Source: Anaerolineae bacterium
GTDB lineage: Bacteria > Chloroflexota > Anaerolineae > JAAYZQ01
NCBI GenBank assembly: GCA_016926595.1
Contig: JAFGOG010000267.1
Location: 1 to 5,379 of the forward strand
DNA length: 5,379 nt
Direction of reading: 5' to 3'
Shown here: positions 5,347 through 5,379 of the stretch, one piece after another
How positions within the stretch are numbered: position 1 is the stretch's first letter
Layout of the letters: each line of letters opens with the position of its first letter
Translations under genes and position numbers: made by a program
Notes under the pieces: generated by a model
What the model was told of the DNA's origin: nothing
Database searches by the model: none
What the model saw: the letters and a program-made list of their open reading frames with translations, nothing else

Positions 5347-5379
5347 ATGTCTATGAAACGGGTTCTGCTCGTCGTAGTG
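5347..5379 (+). CDS. Start of an unidentified protein gene, truncated by the window edge
   Basis: Only 11 codons are visible, MSMKRVLLVVV. AAGGAGG at 5330-5336, ten bases upstream, is a near-perfect ribosome-binding site and strongly supports a real start at ATG 5347; the ATG at 5353 is an alternative two codons later. The basic residues followed by a run of aliphatic residues fit either the beginning of a signal peptide or the first beta-strand of a response-regulator-like receiver domain. The product cannot be decided from this fragment. Confidence 0.6.
   Translation, partial: MSMKRVLLVVV

Noticed and set aside
1..5379. CRISPR array, insertion sequence, integrase or phage genes
   Set aside because: There are no regularly spaced repeats with unique spacers, no transposase or recombinase motifs, and no terminal inverted repeats around a coding unit.

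Overview
This GC-rich window (roughly 60% G+C) looks like a piece of a Chloroflexota genome, most likely of the Anaerolineae/Caldilineae kind. The main evidence is the first gene. It encodes a large secreted protein with FG-GAP/VCBS repeats, a right-handed beta-helix rich in Gly-Gly-Gly turns, a 'choice-of-anchor Q'-like segment, a fibronectin-III-like domain and a C-terminal tail containing YLPLV. As I recall, that combination is common in surface proteins of this phylum. The assignment is an inference from protein style, not from a marker gene.

Layout. 1-2561 (+): 3' part of the secreted repeat protein, open at the left edge. 2562-2763: intergenic region with a strong nested inverted repeat (2591-2644), a short direct repeat, and a weak promoter before the next gene. 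2764-3105 (+): a small STAS-domain protein of the anti-sigma-factor-antagonist type. 3169-4014 (+): a soluble histidine kinase with no recognisable sensor domain, 63 bp downstream and probably in the same transcript. 4013-4059: a 20-bp perfect hairpin terminator that begins inside the kinase stop codon. 4062-4127 (-): a tRNA-Gly(CCC) body, intact from D-arm to discriminator base but lacking most of the 5' acceptor strand. 4128-4318: a stand-alone intrinsic terminator followed by a near-consensus sigma-70-type promoter. 4319-5078 (+): two overlapping genes with the layout of a toxin-antitoxin operon; the second resembles the TumE/DUF6516 family. 5079-5346: intergenic, no convincing gene. 5347-5379 (+): first codons of another gene, cut by the right edge.

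How the genes relate. The STAS protein and kinase look like a small signalling unit, possibly linking histidine phosphorylation to a partner-switching pathway whose other members lie elsewhere. The 4319-5078 pair is an independent unit with its own promoter, next to a damaged tRNA gene, which suggests accessory DNA. No integrase, transposase, CRISPR array or rRNA was seen. The most noteworthy items are the damaged tRNA-Gly, the divergent TumE-like pair with a 17-codon leader reading frame overlapping its first start codon, and the nested hairpin after the surface-protein gene.
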